Shown piece after piece: positions 1-10,634 of a stretch of DNA of 64,000 nucleotides. The position numbers and the translations under genes were made by a program. The notes under the pieces were generated by a model. The model was not told the origin of the DNA. It did no database searches and saw only the letters and a list, made by a program, of their open reading frames with translations. Source of the DNA: CBDAMZ01 sp965197375 (GTDB lineage Bacteria > Acidobacteriota > Vicinamibacteria > Vicinamibacterales > UBA8438); the NCBI GenBank assembly GCA_965197375.1, contig CBDAMZ010000009.1, forward strand, positions 1 through 64,000, given 5' to 3'. Position 1 is the stretch's first letter; each line of letters opens with the position of its first letter.

Positions 1-383
1 TTTGATCGCTGCCTGCCGCCGTTTCCCTGTCCAGCGACGCCATCGCATCACGTTCGAATACGTGCTTCTCGCCGGCGTGAACGATGCGGTCGCAGATGCC
101 CACAGCCTGGCGAAATTGCTTCAGGGCGCGCGATCTAAGGTGAACATCATTCCCCTCAACGAAGCGCCAGGCCTCCCGTACAGCCGGCCGTCTGACACTC
201 GCATCAACCGGTTCGCGCGCACCCTGGCTCCTGGCTGAGCACCACGTGACCGTCTCGGTGCGTAAGAGCCGCGGCCGGGACAGCCGCGCGGCGTGCGGCC
301 AGCTCATCGTCGAAAGCGCGCACCTCTTCTCACCCACGCGGCGCATGGCCGCCCTGTTGGATGCGCGGGACGGGTTCCACTAA
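1..383 (+). pseudogene. rlmN: 23S rRNA (adenine-C2)-methyltransferase RlmN, C-terminal part, frameshifted
   Basis: Partial gene entering from the left edge. RlmN is a radical-SAM enzyme that methylates A2503 of 23S rRNA and A37 of some tRNAs. The first segment (to TGA at 236-238) carries the family's ITFEYVLLAGVND and KVNIIPLNEAPG blocks. After a one-base shift near 225-235 the conserved tail resumes: VTVSVRKSRG, then AACGQL, ending at TAA 381-383. The Cys of AACGQL is the residue methylated in the catalytic cycle, so the shift separates it from the rest. Its stop overlaps the stop of the convergent mtaB. A sequencing error cannot be excluded, in which case the gene is normal. Confidence 0.85.
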
Positions 384-1713
384 GTTCGCGTGAGCGTTAT
401 GGGTAGAGTTGGTAAAGCTCGAGCCTGCAAACCATCCGGAGCGCCAAACTGATGAACAACTTCACCGGTCAGCGTTTCCCCGGCGGCCGTGATCCGAACG
501 TTTACCCGCTGGTTGTCACCGTGTCCAGGCGGGAGGCGGACCTTGAGGTAGTTGTCGGTGACGGCTAACGTACCCCCAGCCATCGTAAGGTCCGAACGCA
601 CCGCCCCAACCTGCGAGGCGCGGAACCGTTCGGCCAGCTCGGCGCCGACCGTACGGATGGCACGGGCCCGCTCTCGCATGCACGCTCCCGGCACTTTCAC
701 CGGCAGGTAGCTCGCGTCGGTACCCGGGCGGCCCGAATAGGGGAACACATGGAGATAGGTCACAAGGGACTCGACGTCAGAAAGTCGAGGTTCGTCTCCA
801 CGTCAGCTTCGGTCTCGCCCGGAAAGCTGACAATCAGGTCTGATCCGATCCCCGCGTGCGGCAAACGCGCGCGGATGTCAGTCACCACGCGCCGATAATC
901 AGCCAGCGTATAGGGCCGCCGCATCGCGCGCAGCAGCGTGTCGCTCGCGTTCTGGAGCGGCAAGTGAAAGTGCGGGGCGATGCGATTGCTCGTCGTCACC
1001 AGCTCCACGATGGCCGGTGTGCAGTCCATCGGCTCCAGCGAGCTGAGTCTGAACAGTACCGACGATAGATGGGCCTCAAGCGCGCGCAGGAGATCGAACA
1101 GCGTACGTCGCGGCTCCAAATCCCGGCCATACGACCCGATGTGCACGCCCGTTAACACGATCTCCTGGTAACCAGCGGCGACAGCGCGATCAGCTTCGGC
1201 AAGAACGCGAACCAGCGGCACGCTGCGCCCACGCCCACGCGTTGACGGAATGACGCAGTAGGCGCAAGTCTCGTCGCAGCCAGTCTGCACGCGCAGTGTG
1301 TATCCGGTCCGCCCGGCCGCACCCGGCCCAATCATCTCACCGCATGCGCCATCCCCGTCGCCAAACCGCTGGGCCGTTGTCGGTCCGCTCACGTCGAGCA
1401 GACGCGTGACCAGTGCCGACTTGTCGTCGTCCGGAACCACCGCCACGACACCGGGGAGCGCCGCGACTTCGGCGGCCGCGCGGTCACATCCCGTCGCAAC
1501 GATCCGAGCGTCAGGGTTGGTGCGGGCGATGCGACGGATGATTTGCCGCGTCCCGTGATCAGCGGTGGCCGTCACCGAGCAGCTGCTAACGATGACCAGC
1601 TCAGCTTCGGCAGCCGGAACCGGTTGTCCCTGCGCGGCACGCAGCTGCCGCTCGAGGGCGAACGAGTCCGCCTGGTTTACGCGGCACCCGAAAGCGACGA
1701 CCGCGTATTTCAT
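380..1713 (-). pseudogene. mtaB: tRNA t6A37 methylthiotransferase MtaB, frameshifted near the TRAM domain
   Basis: MtaB converts t6A37 to ms2t6A in ANN-decoding tRNAs. The upstream part (760-1713, 317 residues) has the N-terminal UPF0004 domain with Cys in FGCRVNQAD, SSCSVT and ATGCDRA, then the radical-SAM cluster motif CDETCAYC. The frame ends at 760 in SSPL-stop. The continuation TYLHVFPYSGRPGT, usual at that point of the family, is in another frame (380-763) and runs into a C-terminal TRAM-like segment. The two pieces overlap by 4 bases, so a single indel around 760-768 splits the gene. The 3' end overlaps the rlmN stop. Confidence 0.85.
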
Positions 1714-1912
1714 CGCTGGCCAGTATAGCGAAGGTCGCCGGAATTAAAACGTCAGGGGACGCGAGCCTGGATGGCTCGGCCCCACAAATACGGCGGCATT
1801 CAGCCGGCGATGCATCCCGCCATGGGCCACGCTGGACCTTGAATCAGCAGGCCAAATACGAGCCGGGGGCTTCAACCTCGATAAGGCTAGAGGTAGCCGC
1901 GCTCAAAGCGAC

Positions 1913-1952
1913 ACACCGCCGGAACGCCGCCACGGGACCGTGCGAGCGGTGT
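1913..1952 (-). terminator. Candidate hairpin downstream of csp
   Basis: The 276-base stretch 1714-1989 has no gene. It holds ACACCGC (1913-1919) pairing with GCGGTGT (1946-1952), with a smaller hairpin CACGG-GA-CCGTG inside the loop. It lies about 40 bases past the csp stop, where a terminator would be expected, but there is no clear U-tract, so this is tentative. Confidence 0.3.
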
Positions 1953-1989
1953 GCCAAACGATGTGGAAGTGTGGCGTCTAACGGCGCCG

Positions 1990-2199
1990 TCAGCCAACGG
2001 TGACGACGTTTTCCGCGGCCGGGCCCTTCTGGCCCTGCACGACGTCGAACTCGACCCTCTGGCCTTCAGCGAGGCTCTTAAAGCCTTCGCCCTGGATGGC
2101 TGAGTGATGCACGAAGACGTCCTTCTCGCCGTCGTCGCGGGTGAGAAAGCCAAAACCCTTGCTGTCATTAAACCATTTCACGGTTCCGGTTACTGGCAT
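1990..2199 (-). CDS. Cold-shock protein, CspA family
   Basis: A 69-residue single cold-shock domain. RNP1 (KGFGFL) and RNP2 (DVFVHHSAI) RNA-binding motifs are intact, and the length is typical of CspA proteins. Such proteins bind single-stranded RNA/DNA and melt secondary structure at low temperature or in stationary phase. The ATG at 2199 is followed at once by the family's usual start (PVTGTVKWFN). A long gene-free leader lies upstream, as is usual for cold-regulated csp genes. That leader contains the relic of an RNA-recognition-motif gene. Confidence 0.96.
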   Translation of the reverse strand: MPVTGTVKWFNDSKGFGFLTRDDGEKDVFVHHSAIQGEGFKSLAEGQRVEFDVVQGQKGPAAENVVTVG

Positions 2200-2269
2200 G
2201 TTGTGTGCTCCAACGATTAACTGGTGAAACAGGTGTACGGTACGGCTGATCGATCACGCGGTCCACCGA

Positions 2270-2371
2270 AAGGACAACCTCGTCCCCCCCGACAGACTTT
2301 CGAGAACAAAGCCCCGAGATCGCGGGGGAGCGTCTCGTGACTGAGGTTGCCGACAAACGCTCGCGAAGAAA
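2270..2371 (-). pseudogene. Relic of an RNA-recognition-motif (RRM) protein gene
   Basis: On the minus strand an AGGAGG-like site is followed by ISSRAFVGNLSHET, then DLGALFSKV. This matches the beta1-alpha1 part of a bacterial RRM protein (consensus FVGNL...DL..LF). After a G-run at about 2290, a second frame continues with GDEVVLSVDRVIDQ, which resembles the next RRM strand. The second half, including the RGFAFV block, is missing, and ACG stands where ATG is expected. I read this as a dead 5' fragment now forming part of the csp leader. Confidence 0.5.
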
Positions 2372-2399
2372 TCGTGCCCCTCCTGAACAGGTGTACGCC

Positions 2400-3000
2400 C
2401 GTGAACGCTCGCCAGAGCAGCGATGACGCGCGTTTGCTTGCGCGCGCTGTGAGAGGATCGAGACTGAAAGGCTCGTCGGCTCGCGACGTGGGCAAAGCAG
2501 GACGCCGTGTGAGGCAGAGCTACATGAATCGAACCAGCGTCTACTATACCGAAGCCCCCCCAGCGTGGCAAGCGCCAGGCGCGGCACCCAACAGTAAGAG
2601 CATATCTGCAACAGCCAAGGCCTATCTCGCGCCGAGATCCCGGTAAAACCTGAGCGTTCGCGCTTGAGCGGTGATTCTGTGCAGGCACTGGAGCCGTCCA
2701 GGTCCGGGGGACTAGAATACCTCTAATCGGTGTCGGTAGATCCACCACAGCTCATGGCCTTGAGCGTCAGTGGCTCCCCTCATCGGCAAAGGGGCCATTA
2801 GCGAAACGGGATGTTTGGCGGTACCAGCAGATGCAGCCGATGACCCCGAGCACCGGCACGATACTCGGCCCGTACGGGATCCAAGCCCCGCCTGGGGGTA
2901 ACGGTATGAACGAAGTGCATCGTCGCCGCTCATTGGTTATCGGCGTAAAGGCACGAGCCCTTGGCTTCAGAAGGCATAGAATGAGCGTGTGAGTCACCTG
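2400..3000. other. Gene-free stretch upstream of the peroxiredoxin
   Basis: About 600 bases without a convincing gene on either strand. Open frames here lack ribosome-binding sites or recognisable sequence. It must hold the promoters of csp (minus) and of the peroxiredoxin (plus), but I could not place them with confidence. Confidence 0.5.
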
Positions 3001-3010
3001 GGAGGACACT

Positions 3011-3670
<660 letters not shown>

Positions 3671-3764
3671 GGAAGCCGAGCCGACTGGTGGTTGCAAGGA
3701 GACCAGGACCGACCAGCAAAAGCAGACCGCTGAGCATTGGGCGACCGGAAGTGCGGCTACGACT

Positions 3765-4289
3765 TCAAGCGGGGCCCTGTTCGTAATAGCGCTTGTACGT
3801 TCCCCGCCGGAACAACCACCCGCCAAGCGGCCCTAGCCAGTCGAGCACGTAGTACATGTAACCCAAGTCCATCAGCTCGATGAGGTTGCCATCGAAGTCC
3901 CTGGCAAAAAAGAACGTGTGGCCGCGGGGAGATCGCTCGGGTTTGCTCACGCACTCGACGCCCTTGCCGATCAAGTAGTCGTACCACTTCTGCGTGTTCC
4001 GGACGTTGAACGAGATGTGGGTTAAGCCCACGCGGTTCCACGGAACCACGATCGGCGGCTGTTGCGGCTGGAATTCGAAGATCTCCAGGACGCCCCCCCC
4101 GGACATACGGATCCAGCCGATCTTGCAGCTCGGCGCGCCGGCGTCCACTCCGAAAAACGTTCGCACGCGTTCGGGCGGCGCGTCGGCTACGCCGACCAGC
4201 GGGCACCGGAATACGTCCCAGTAGAACTTCACGGCCTTGCTGAAATCAGACACAGTGATGCCACAGTGGCTGAAGGATCGAGCTCTCAC
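3765..4289 (-). CDS. VOC-family (glyoxalase/dioxygenase fold) protein
   Basis: 174 residues with one vicinal-oxygen-chelate module: SHCGITVSDFSKAVKFYWDVF at the N-terminus, LTHISFNVRN at mid-protein and FFFARDFDGNLIELMD at the end, giving His and Glu candidate metal ligands. The substrate cannot be told from sequence. GTG 4289 is preceded by GAGGAG at good spacing and overlaps the GMC stop by 4 bases (GTGA), so the two are translationally coupled. It is the last gene of a Gfo/Idh - GMC - VOC operon, suggesting a shared sugar or polyol oxidation route. Confidence 0.9.
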   Translation of the reverse strand: MRARSFSHCGITVSDFSKAVKFYWDVFRCPLVGVADAPPERVRTFFGVDAGAPSCKIGWIRMSGGGVLEIFEFQPQQPPIVVPWNRVGLTHISFNVRNTQKWYDYLIGKGVECVSKPERSPRGHTFFFARDFDGNLIELMDLGYMYYVLDWLGPLGGWLFRRGTYKRYYEQGPA

Positions 4290-5809
4290 GTGGTACTCCT
4301 CAGGTCGGTCTCGGCGATGTGGTCGGCCACCCTGAGCGCCTGCGCCACGATGGTCAGGCCAGGGCTAACCGCAGCCGCGGACGGAAAGAACGACGCATCA
4401 ACAACGAACAGGTTTTCAACGTCGTGTGAACGGCAATATGGGTCGAGCACGGACATCGCCGGATCAGTGCCGAAGCAGAGCGTGCCGCACTGATGCGTGG
4501 TGTTCTTGGCCCCATGTGAGTAGACCATCACGATCCAGAAACCGAGGCGCTTGAAAATTTTCTTCATCTCGGCAACTAGACGGCGGTGCGCAACGATATT
4601 GTTCGGACGGTAGTCAAGCCGAATGCGCCCATCCGGCTCTACAGTCACGCGATTCTCCTGCCGTGGCAGGTCCTCGGTCACTGCTAACCAATCGACTCCG
4701 CGCGCAACCCATGCGTTGTGGGCCCACAGAGGGATCCAGGGTGCGAAGGCCTGCACCATTACCCCGTGCGTGCGCCCCTGTGACTGGATCTGCCCGAGCG
4801 GGTACTCAGTATCCGGTCCGCGAAAATAGAAATCGTTGATGGCTGCCGTCTTCTGGAAGACCGCGCGGTTCTTCCGGAAGGGATGAAAGCCCTGCATCAT
4901 GGTGGCCAGATGCGCCATGTAGCGCCTCCCGACCATCCCAGACGAATTCCCGAGACCCGTAGGGTGCTTCGCGGTGGCGGACCGCAGCAGCAGCGCCGCC
5001 GAGTTGACCGCCCCACAGGAAACGACAACGAGCGGTGCTGCGACGCGAACCGTTACGCCATCGCGCTCCACTTCCACCGCCTCGATCTTCCGACCGCTGG
5101 CATCGGTCAGGAGTCGGCGCGCAAACGCGTTGGTCCAGAGCGTGACGTTCGGCTGTGCCATCGTCGGGCGGACGCAGCAGACGTCTGCCTCGCTCTTGGC
5201 GTGGCGCTGGCAAGGGAAGGAGTTGCAGGTATCGCAGAGGATGCACCCATCCGGTTCGCCAGGCCCGAGCAACCCGAGCGGTAACGGCGACGGGTGGAGT
5301 CCCCGCTCGCGCAGGCGCTCCATGGTATCGGCGATCTCGTCCGAGTGCGGGACGGGTGCGTACGGGAACGGCCCTCTTGGCGCCTCCGTCGGATCCACCC
5401 CACTCTCGCCATGCACCTGATACAACTGCTCGGCCCGCGCGTAGAACGGTTCCAGCGTTTCGTAATCGATGGGCCACGCAGGTGAAACTCCATCGACGTG
5501 CTCCACAGCCCAGAAGTCTTCACGCCGAAGCCGATACAGCACACTGCCCCAGAACTTCGTGTTGCCACCGACGCAGTAGTGCGTGTACGGCAGGAACTTC
5601 TGGCCGCGTCCATCGAGCCAGCGCTCGGTCGTGCGGTAGCGGAGGTGCTTCCACACCGCCTCGGGATCCCAGTTGGCAGGCTCCTGGGGGACAAAGTCTC
5701 CACGTTCGAGAATGAGAATACGGGCCGCGGTCGTGGCCAATGCTTGCGCCACCGTGCCGCCCCCGGCACCGCTGCCTATGATGATGATGTCGTAACCAGT
5801 GATACCCAT
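4286..5809 (-). CDS. GMC-family FAD-dependent oxidoreductase
   Basis: 507 residues. N-terminal Rossmann motif GSGAGGGTVAQAL binds FAD, and the C-terminal block VVDASFFPSAAAVSPGLTIVAQALRVAD is typical of the gluconate 2-dehydrogenase / cholesterol-oxidase-like GMC branch. An additional Cys-rich stretch (CILCDTCNSFPC) around residues 190-202 is common in this branch. No signal peptide is visible. It oxidises an alcohol or sugar hydroxyl; the substrate is unknown. It starts 9 bases after the Gfo/Idh stop and overlaps the VOC gene downstream. Confidence 0.92.
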   Translation of the reverse strand: MGITGYDIIIIGSGAGGGTVAQALATTAARILILERGDFVPQEPANWDPEAVWKHLRYRTTERWLDGRGQKFLPYTHYCVGGNTKFWGSVLYRLRREDFWAVEHVDGVSPAWPIDYETLEPFYARAEQLYQVHGESGVDPTEAPRGPFPYAPVPHSDEIADTMERLRERGLHPSPLPLGLLGPGEPDGCILCDTCNSFPCQRHAKSEADVCCVRPTMAQPNVTLWTNAFARRLLTDASGRKIEAVEVERDGVTVRVAAPLVVVSCGAVNSAALLLRSATAKHPTGLGNSSGMVGRRYMAHLATMMQGFHPFRKNRAVFQKTAAINDFYFRGPDTEYPLGQIQSQGRTHGVMVQAFAPWIPLWAHNAWVARGVDWLAVTEDLPRQENRVTVEPDGRIRLDYRPNNIVAHRRLVAEMKKIFKRLGFWIVMVYSHGAKNTTHQCGTLCFGTDPAMSVLDPYCRSHDVENLFVVDASFFPSAAAVSPGLTIVAQALRVADHIAETDLRSTT

Positions 5810-5818
5810 CGAGATTTA

Positions 5819-6841
5819 CTAGTGCCCAAACCTGGCACTAGCTGAGACCGCCGGCGGCTCAAGCGATGCCGCCGTCGCGCAAATCTGATCCATGAGGCGC
5901 TGATCGGCCATGGCTGTTTCCAGGCTCATCTCGGGCGTCAGACCCCCGCGAATAGCGGCGACAAAATCTCGATGCATCGCTCGGTAGCCGCGGATATCGC
6001 GGAACCCGGGGAATAGCAGCTGCGGGAATCCGCGCCCCCTCACCAGGACGAAGGTCCCGTTCGACTCGAACGTGATGATGCCCTCGCGACCAAACAGCTT
6101 TGACACCCGGAGCCCGCGCAAGAGCGACGGAACCTCGCGGGAGTAATAGAGCGACCCGACCGCCTCATTGTCGTACCGGAACGCCACCAGCATGCTCTTG
6201 GCGCGCGTATCCGGACCGGAGTGTGACACGGCAGGCCGATACCCTTGTGCCAACGTAATCACAGGGCCCAGGCTGTTGGCGAGGTGGAGCCAATGGATAC
6301 CCTCCTCGAAGAAAGCGTCCCCGCCCGCCATCGTTTCGTCGTTTCGCCAGTCGTCGGCAATCTTAAGCTTCTTGACAAGCGTCGTGAAGTGAGCGAACAC
6401 CATCTTGCCGATCACACCCCGTTGCAGCAGGCGACGCAGGCAGACGGCCAGTGGCTTATAGTGGTCGTTCTCGCCGACCAGCACGATCCGCTGCGCACGG
6501 TCACGGGCTTCGCGCACGCGGCGATAGTCCGCCATCCGCGGGTAGGCTGGCTTCTCCACCAGCACGTGCTTGCCCGCCGCGAGCGCCTGCAGTGTAAGGT
6601 CGAGGTGAAAACGGGGCGGCACAGCGATAACCACCGCCCCCACTGCCTTATCCTCGATGGCCGCCGCGTAGTCGCCGTAGCTGCGAGCACCGGAATACCG
6701 CCGGCAATACGCGCTGGCCTTAGCGGCGTCGCGACTCGCGTAGCTGCAAACGATTTCACCCCGAAGCGCACGGAGCTGACGACTGTGGACCCCGGTAATG
6801 AAGCCACACCCAAGGAACGCAATGTGCAGCGGCCCCGGCAC
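5819..6841 (-). CDS. Gfo/Idh/MocA-family NAD(P)-dependent oxidoreductase
   Basis: 340 residues. N-terminal nucleotide-binding motif IAFLGCGFITGVHSRQL and the family signature LVEKPAYPRMADY around residue 95, followed by the alpha/beta substrate domain with an EGIHWLHLANSLG helix. These enzymes oxidise or reduce sugars, inositols or related ketones. Start GTG 6841 gives the shortest N-terminus compatible with the Rossmann fold; no strong ribosome-binding site is visible. First gene of the operon with the GMC and VOC genes. Confidence 0.9.
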   Translation of the reverse strand: MPGPLHIAFLGCGFITGVHSRQLRALRGEIVCSYASRDAAKASAYCRRYSGARSYGDYAAAIEDKAVGAVVIAVPPRFHLDLTLQALAAGKHVLVEKPAYPRMADYRRVREARDRAQRIVLVGENDHYKPLAVCLRRLLQRGVIGKMVFAHFTTLVKKLKIADDWRNDETMAGGDAFFEEGIHWLHLANSLGPVITLAQGYRPAVSHSGPDTRAKSMLVAFRYDNEAVGSLYYSREVPSLLRGLRVSKLFGREGIITFESNGTFVLVRGRGFPQLLFPGFRDIRGYRAMHRDFVAAIRGGLTPEMSLETAMADQRLMDQICATAASLEPPAVSASARFGH

Positions 6842-6899
6842 AGGGCAATTATGGAGTATTTCGGCGCGCGACCGCGGAATGGGTTGCCACGACAGTGGG

Positions 6900-7036
6900 C
6901 TAGCGGCCCCGTCTATGCTCGAAGATAGGCCACTCGGCGAGCTCGATCCCTAAAGATCTCCCTCATCCTCGTCCATCAGAACATACAAAGGCCAGTCGGG
7001 GCTTTACCGTACGTCGCGGATGCGCCACCAGAGCTC
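6900..7036 (-). pseudogene. Relic of a small conserved gene
   Basis: Within the 296-base gap between groEL and the Gfo/Idh gene, minus-strand frames give LWWRIRDVR, stop, SPDWPLYVLMDEDEGDL, stop, and then in the next frame GIELAEWPIFEHRRGR ending at TAG 6900-6902. Read together this looks like the end of a small acidic protein broken by one stop and one frameshift. I do not know its function. The remainder of the gap is presumably the groEL 3' region. Confidence 0.4.
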
Positions 7037-7137
7037 AGCGAGCGGGCATCCGCCATCTATTATCCTCTTCGCTGCTGTTGGGCACGATGTGCTCAGCCCC
7101 CCGTGCCCCATGCTCCTTGTGGAAACAAGCCCACAAA

Positions 7138-8817
<1,680 letters not shown>

Positions 8818-8841
8818 TCACTGAATCACGTGTGTGTCCCG

Positions 8842-9140
8842 CTAAGCGTCCTTGATGACGCCCAGAATTTCGTCTTCTCGCATGATGAGATACTCGTCGC
8901 CGTTCAGCTTGATCTCCTGCCCCGAATACTTACCGAACAGTACGGTGTCACCAGCCTTGACATCGAGGGGGGTCAGCGTGCCGTCGTCCTTGACCTTACC
9001 TTTGCCGACGGCGAGACCTTCCCCTGCTGCGGCTTTTCCTTGGCGGTGTCGGGAATGATGATTCCACCGACCTGTTGGTCTTCCTCCTCGAGGCGCTCGA
9101 CGATGACGCGGTCGTGGAGTGGTCGTACGTTGACAGCCAT
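8842..9140 (-). pseudogene. groES: Co-chaperonin GroES, copy 1, with a 1-base deletion
   Basis: The frame begins normally (MAVNVRPLHDRVIVERLEEED, then GGIIIPDTAKEKPQQGKV) and shifts after GKV near 9015, where copy 2 has one more C. The second part (AVGKGKVKDDGTLTPLDVKAGDTVLFGKYSG) continues to the proper stop at 8842 in another frame. Total length is 299 bases against the 300 expected, so one base is missing. Either a real null mutation or an assembly error. The start has AAGGGAG 10 bases upstream. Confidence 0.9.
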
Positions 9141-9235
9141 GAATGTCACACTCCCTTCAAGCGATTGAAAAGAATATGGATACGCCAGAAAGCATCTGCG
9201 AAGCGGGTGCGTAACACCCCGCGGCCGGGACCGCT

Positions 9236-9265
9236 AGTGTATCCCGCGCAGAAGGCCGGCGTCAA
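9236..9265 (-). promoter_or_regulatory. Sigma-70-type promoter of groESL copy 1
   Basis: Minus strand TTGACG (9265-9260), an 18-base spacer and TACACT (9241-9236), giving a leader of about 90 bases before groES. The same promoter is kept in front of copy 2. I see no CIRCE inverted repeat (TTAGCACTC-N9-GAGTGCTAA) near it. Confidence 0.6.
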
Positions 9266-9332
9266 ACGCGGCCGGACGTGCGCGACAGGAGCGGACCGCG
9301 GCGGCGCAAAACCCAACGTTCCGAGGACCGCG

Positions 9333-10406
9333 TTAAGCTGGTTCGTTGGTGGTCACGTAGAGTTGCTGGGTAGGATACGCAAACTCTATCCCGGCCTTTT
9401 GAAATTCCTCGATCATCCGAAAATTTATGGACTGCTGCAGATCCATGTACGTGTTGTAATCTGGCCTGAGCACGTATAAGACGATTTCGTAGATGAGTGC
9501 AAAGTCGCCAAAGCTTTTGAAGTGGGCCCGGTCAAATCTGGCGTGCTGATGCTCTTCGATCACCCGCTTGATCATTGGCGGGATCGCCTTCACCTTCTCG
9601 ACAGGGGTTTGGTAAGTCACCCCCACATTGAAGACGATCCGCCGCTCGCGCATCCGCTTGTAGTTTTTAATCCGACTGCTAGTTAGGTCACTGTTGGAGA
9701 AGATCAATTCCTCGCCGCCGAGGCTTCGGATGCGTGTGGTCTTGAATCCCACGTGCTCAACGGTTCCGAGTAGATCACCAACGATGATGAAGTCCCCAAC
9801 TTGGAACGGCTTGTCCATGAAGATCGCGAACGAGCTGAACGCGTCCCCCAACACAGATTGAGCGGCCAGGGCAACAGCCACACCGCCGACGCCGAGGCTC
9901 GCGACGAACGCGGTGACATTGATCCCGAGGTTGTCGAAAATAAACAAGAGCATCGCCGCCCAGATCACCAACCGGACAAGCCAAGTCACATTCTTAAGCA
10001 TCGCGACGCTGGTTGGGTCTTCCTTCGCGGTCTGCTCAGTCCATTTGCGGATACCGTAGGCGGCGATTCCTTGGAGAACCTGTGCGATTTTGACCGTGAG
10101 AATGATGACGAAGAGGCCCTGCAGCAAGCGGCCGAGGCTTGCTGGCAGGGTCAACGAAAGGGTGCCGAAGTAGAGCGCGGTGCACAGATAGACCCACGAT
10201 CCGACGATGCGTCGAAGCAAATCATGGAGTAGGTCATCAAAGCCGTTCGCCGTACGCTGAGAGAGAGCCCTCAGGTGCCGCAGGATGATTGCCTTGCCAA
10301 TCGGCAAGGCGACGAGGACGCCGAGGAAGATCGCGGCAGAGACCAAGTAGCCCTCAACCGTGTTCCCAAAAAATCGGCTGTCCATCACTTCCAGGAGCGC
10401 CTGCAT
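9333..10406 (-). CDS. Small-conductance mechanosensitive channel, MscS family
   Basis: 357 residues. About four N-terminal membrane helices precede the pore-lining TM3 (residues about 155-185: GINVTAFVASLGVGGVAVALAAQSVLGD), then the beta domain with FQVGDFIIVGDLLGTVEHVGFKTTRIRS and a C-terminal alpha/beta domain. It releases solutes on hypo-osmotic shock. GGAGGG lies just upstream of ATG 10406. It sits between the two groESL copies, all on the same strand. Confidence 0.94.
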   Translation of the reverse strand: MQALLEVMDSRFFGNTVEGYLVSAAIFLGVLVALPIGKAIILRHLRALSQRTANGFDDLLHDLLRRIVGSWVYLCTALYFGTLSLTLPASLGRLLQGLFVIILTVKIAQVLQGIAAYGIRKWTEQTAKEDPTSVAMLKNVTWLVRLVIWAAMLLFIFDNLGINVTAFVASLGVGGVAVALAAQSVLGDAFSSFAIFMDKPFQVGDFIIVGDLLGTVEHVGFKTTRIRSLGGEELIFSNSDLTSSRIKNYKRMRERRIVFNVGVTYQTPVEKVKAIPPMIKRVIEEHQHARFDRAHFKSFGDFALIYEIVLYVLRPDYNTYMDLQQSINFRMIEEFQKAGIEFAYPTQQLYVTTNEPA

Positions 10407-10634
10407 GTCCCTCCGTTACGGGTGGTTTATCACCGCTTGCTTAGGGCTAGCGCCCTCCTGGCGTGGTGAAATGCGGCGACGTGCACCCGCTGAAAAACAA
10501 CGATGGGAGGCCAGACCTCGGTGGACGGTCACGTGCTGTACGCCTCAACTTGACAGCTACCCCTGAACCGCTCCCGTAACCAGGCCGTAAAGTCCTCGCC
10601 CGTTTCAAGCGTCTATTTCCTGCCAGCGAACCGG

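Noticed and set aside
225..240. TGA in rlmN as a selenocysteine codon
   Set aside because: The conserved continuation is in another frame, so this is an indel, not recoding. The same holds for the TGA at the mtaB break near 760.
9141..9332. CIRCE/HrcA operator upstream of groES
   Set aside because: No TTAGCACTC inverted repeat on either strand in this stretch or in the copy 2 counterpart.
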